This document shows positions 5,283-5,905 of a DNA stretch of 5,905 nt, in pieces (position 1 is the stretch's first letter; every line of letters begins with the position of its first letter). The stretch is from an uncultured Candidatus Melainabacteria bacterium. GTDB lineage: Bacteria; Cyanobacteriota; Vampirovibrionia; Gastranaerophilales; Gastranaerophilaceae. The notes beneath the pieces were generated by a model. The model saw only the letters and a list, made by a program, of their open reading frames with translations. It made no database searches and had not been told where the DNA came from. Both the position numbers and the translations under genes were made by a program. Location: contig CAMHMW010000116.1 of assembly GCA_946186335.1 (NCBI GenBank), forward strand, positions 1-5,905, read 5' to 3'.

Positions 5283-5870
5283 TTATGCTTTTATATTGAG
5301 CGGTTCGTGAACTTTTTGTTTATTGTTTGTTTTTGTTTCTTCTTCCTGTTTTACAAGTGGTTTATCCCAGTATTTGGCAATTTTTTTGCCGATTTTTTCA
5401 CCGAGAGTTGAACAACTGATAGAACCCGTAACGAATACAATTCCCTTAATAATCGGTATCCATTTTTTGTCAATATTCAATTGATCAAGATATTTTGAGA
5501 GGTTTTTCTTCATCCATCCTTCACCTAAAATCATTCCGGTAAAGCATCCGGCTTCTGCTATAAGGGTTTTTGTGCGGTCTTCTTCTTTTGCCATTGCAAC
5601 CTTCAAACCGCTTGATAAAGCGATTAGGTAATTAACGTGGTCTGCTGCGAAATTGGTTACTTTTGCAACTTTTTTTACGGTTTCTTCCGACCCCATTGCG
5701 TGAAGTCCTTTTTTAAGAACTTTTGAAAACGGATTTTCGTATTGTGAAACGGCTTTAACAACGCTCGCTCCCTGAACAAGTGTGACAGGCGCTCTCCCGA
5801 TATCACCGCCTGCGGTTTTATCGGCACTCCTTACGGTAAATGCTAATGATGCTAAATCACTGTAACCCAT
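5283..5870 (-). CDS. Predicted membrane protein of unknown function
   Basis: Unrecognised 195-residue protein. The N-terminus (1-45) is mixed polar with no signal peptide. A Lys-rich amphipathic stretch covers about 47-72. Hydrophobic segments follow at about 78-93 (HVNYLIALSSGLKVAM) and 103-117 (LIAEAGCFTGMILGE), joined by the charged turn AKEEDRTK. A third is at about 138-158 (IPIIKGIVFVTGSISCSTLG), followed by KKIAKYWDKP and a hydrophilic Lys/Glu/Asn tail. The order helix, charged turn, helix, Lys-rich stretch, hydrophobic segment, Lys/Glu tail is the same as in the 238-residue protein at 649-1365, so distant paralogy is plausible though identities are few. ATG at 5870 is supported by AAAGGT (5881-5886) 10 bases away, and an in-frame stop at 5886-5888 excludes longer forms. 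Its promoter lies beyond the window. It converges on the sigma gene. Confidence 0.8.
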   Translation of the reverse strand: MGYSDLASLAFTVRSADKTAGGDIGRAPVTLVQGASVVKAVSQYENPFSKVLKKGLHAMGSEETVKKVAKVTNFAADHVNYLIALSSGLKVAMAKEEDRTKTLIAEAGCFTGMILGEGWMKKNLSKYLDQLNIDKKWIPIIKGIVFVTGSISCSTLGEKIGKKIAKYWDKPLVKQEEETKTNNKQKVHEPLNIKA

Positions 5871-5905
5871 GGATAAAATAACCTTTCACACAATACCTTA
5901 CATGT

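Overview
The window is AT-rich bacterial DNA with standard-code genes, good Shine-Dalgarno sites and short intergenic gaps. Nothing in it is a strong taxonomic marker. The three predicted membrane proteins of unknown function, with short N-terminal SFTG-type motifs, Lys/Glu-rich tails and a recurring two-helix layout, look like proteins I associate from memory with gut Melainabacteria (Gastranaerophilales, Vampirovibrionia). A primary-type sigma factor without region 1.1 is compatible with that. The assignment is an inference.

Layout from left to right. A secreted TPR protein (18-596, +) ends at a bidirectional terminator (about 598-634). It converges on a two-gene minus-strand operon: a 607-residue membrane and helical protein (1365-3188) followed by a 238-residue membrane protein (649-1365). 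The two genes overlap in a TAATG junction, and the ribosome binding site of the second lies inside the last codons of the first. A 213-base gap (3189-3401) carries inverted repeats and a probable terminator for the next gene, a membrane-anchored thioredoxin-fold protein with a CGYC active site (3402-3971, -). A 313-base divergent region (3972-4284) is dense in palindromes and separates it from a sigma-70 family factor (4285-5196, +). The sigma gene ends at a strong terminator (5256-5280), which faces a third minus-strand membrane protein (5283-5870) related in layout to the pair above.

How they may work together: three membrane proteins of similar plan, an extracytoplasmic thiol protein and a secreted TPR protein suggest an envelope theme. 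The sigma factor beside them has a palindrome-rich upstream region and altered promoter-contact residues, so it may be a regulated alternative factor. No direct link between the sigma factor and the envelope genes is visible in the sequence. I see no tRNA, rRNA, CRISPR array, insertion sequence or attachment site.
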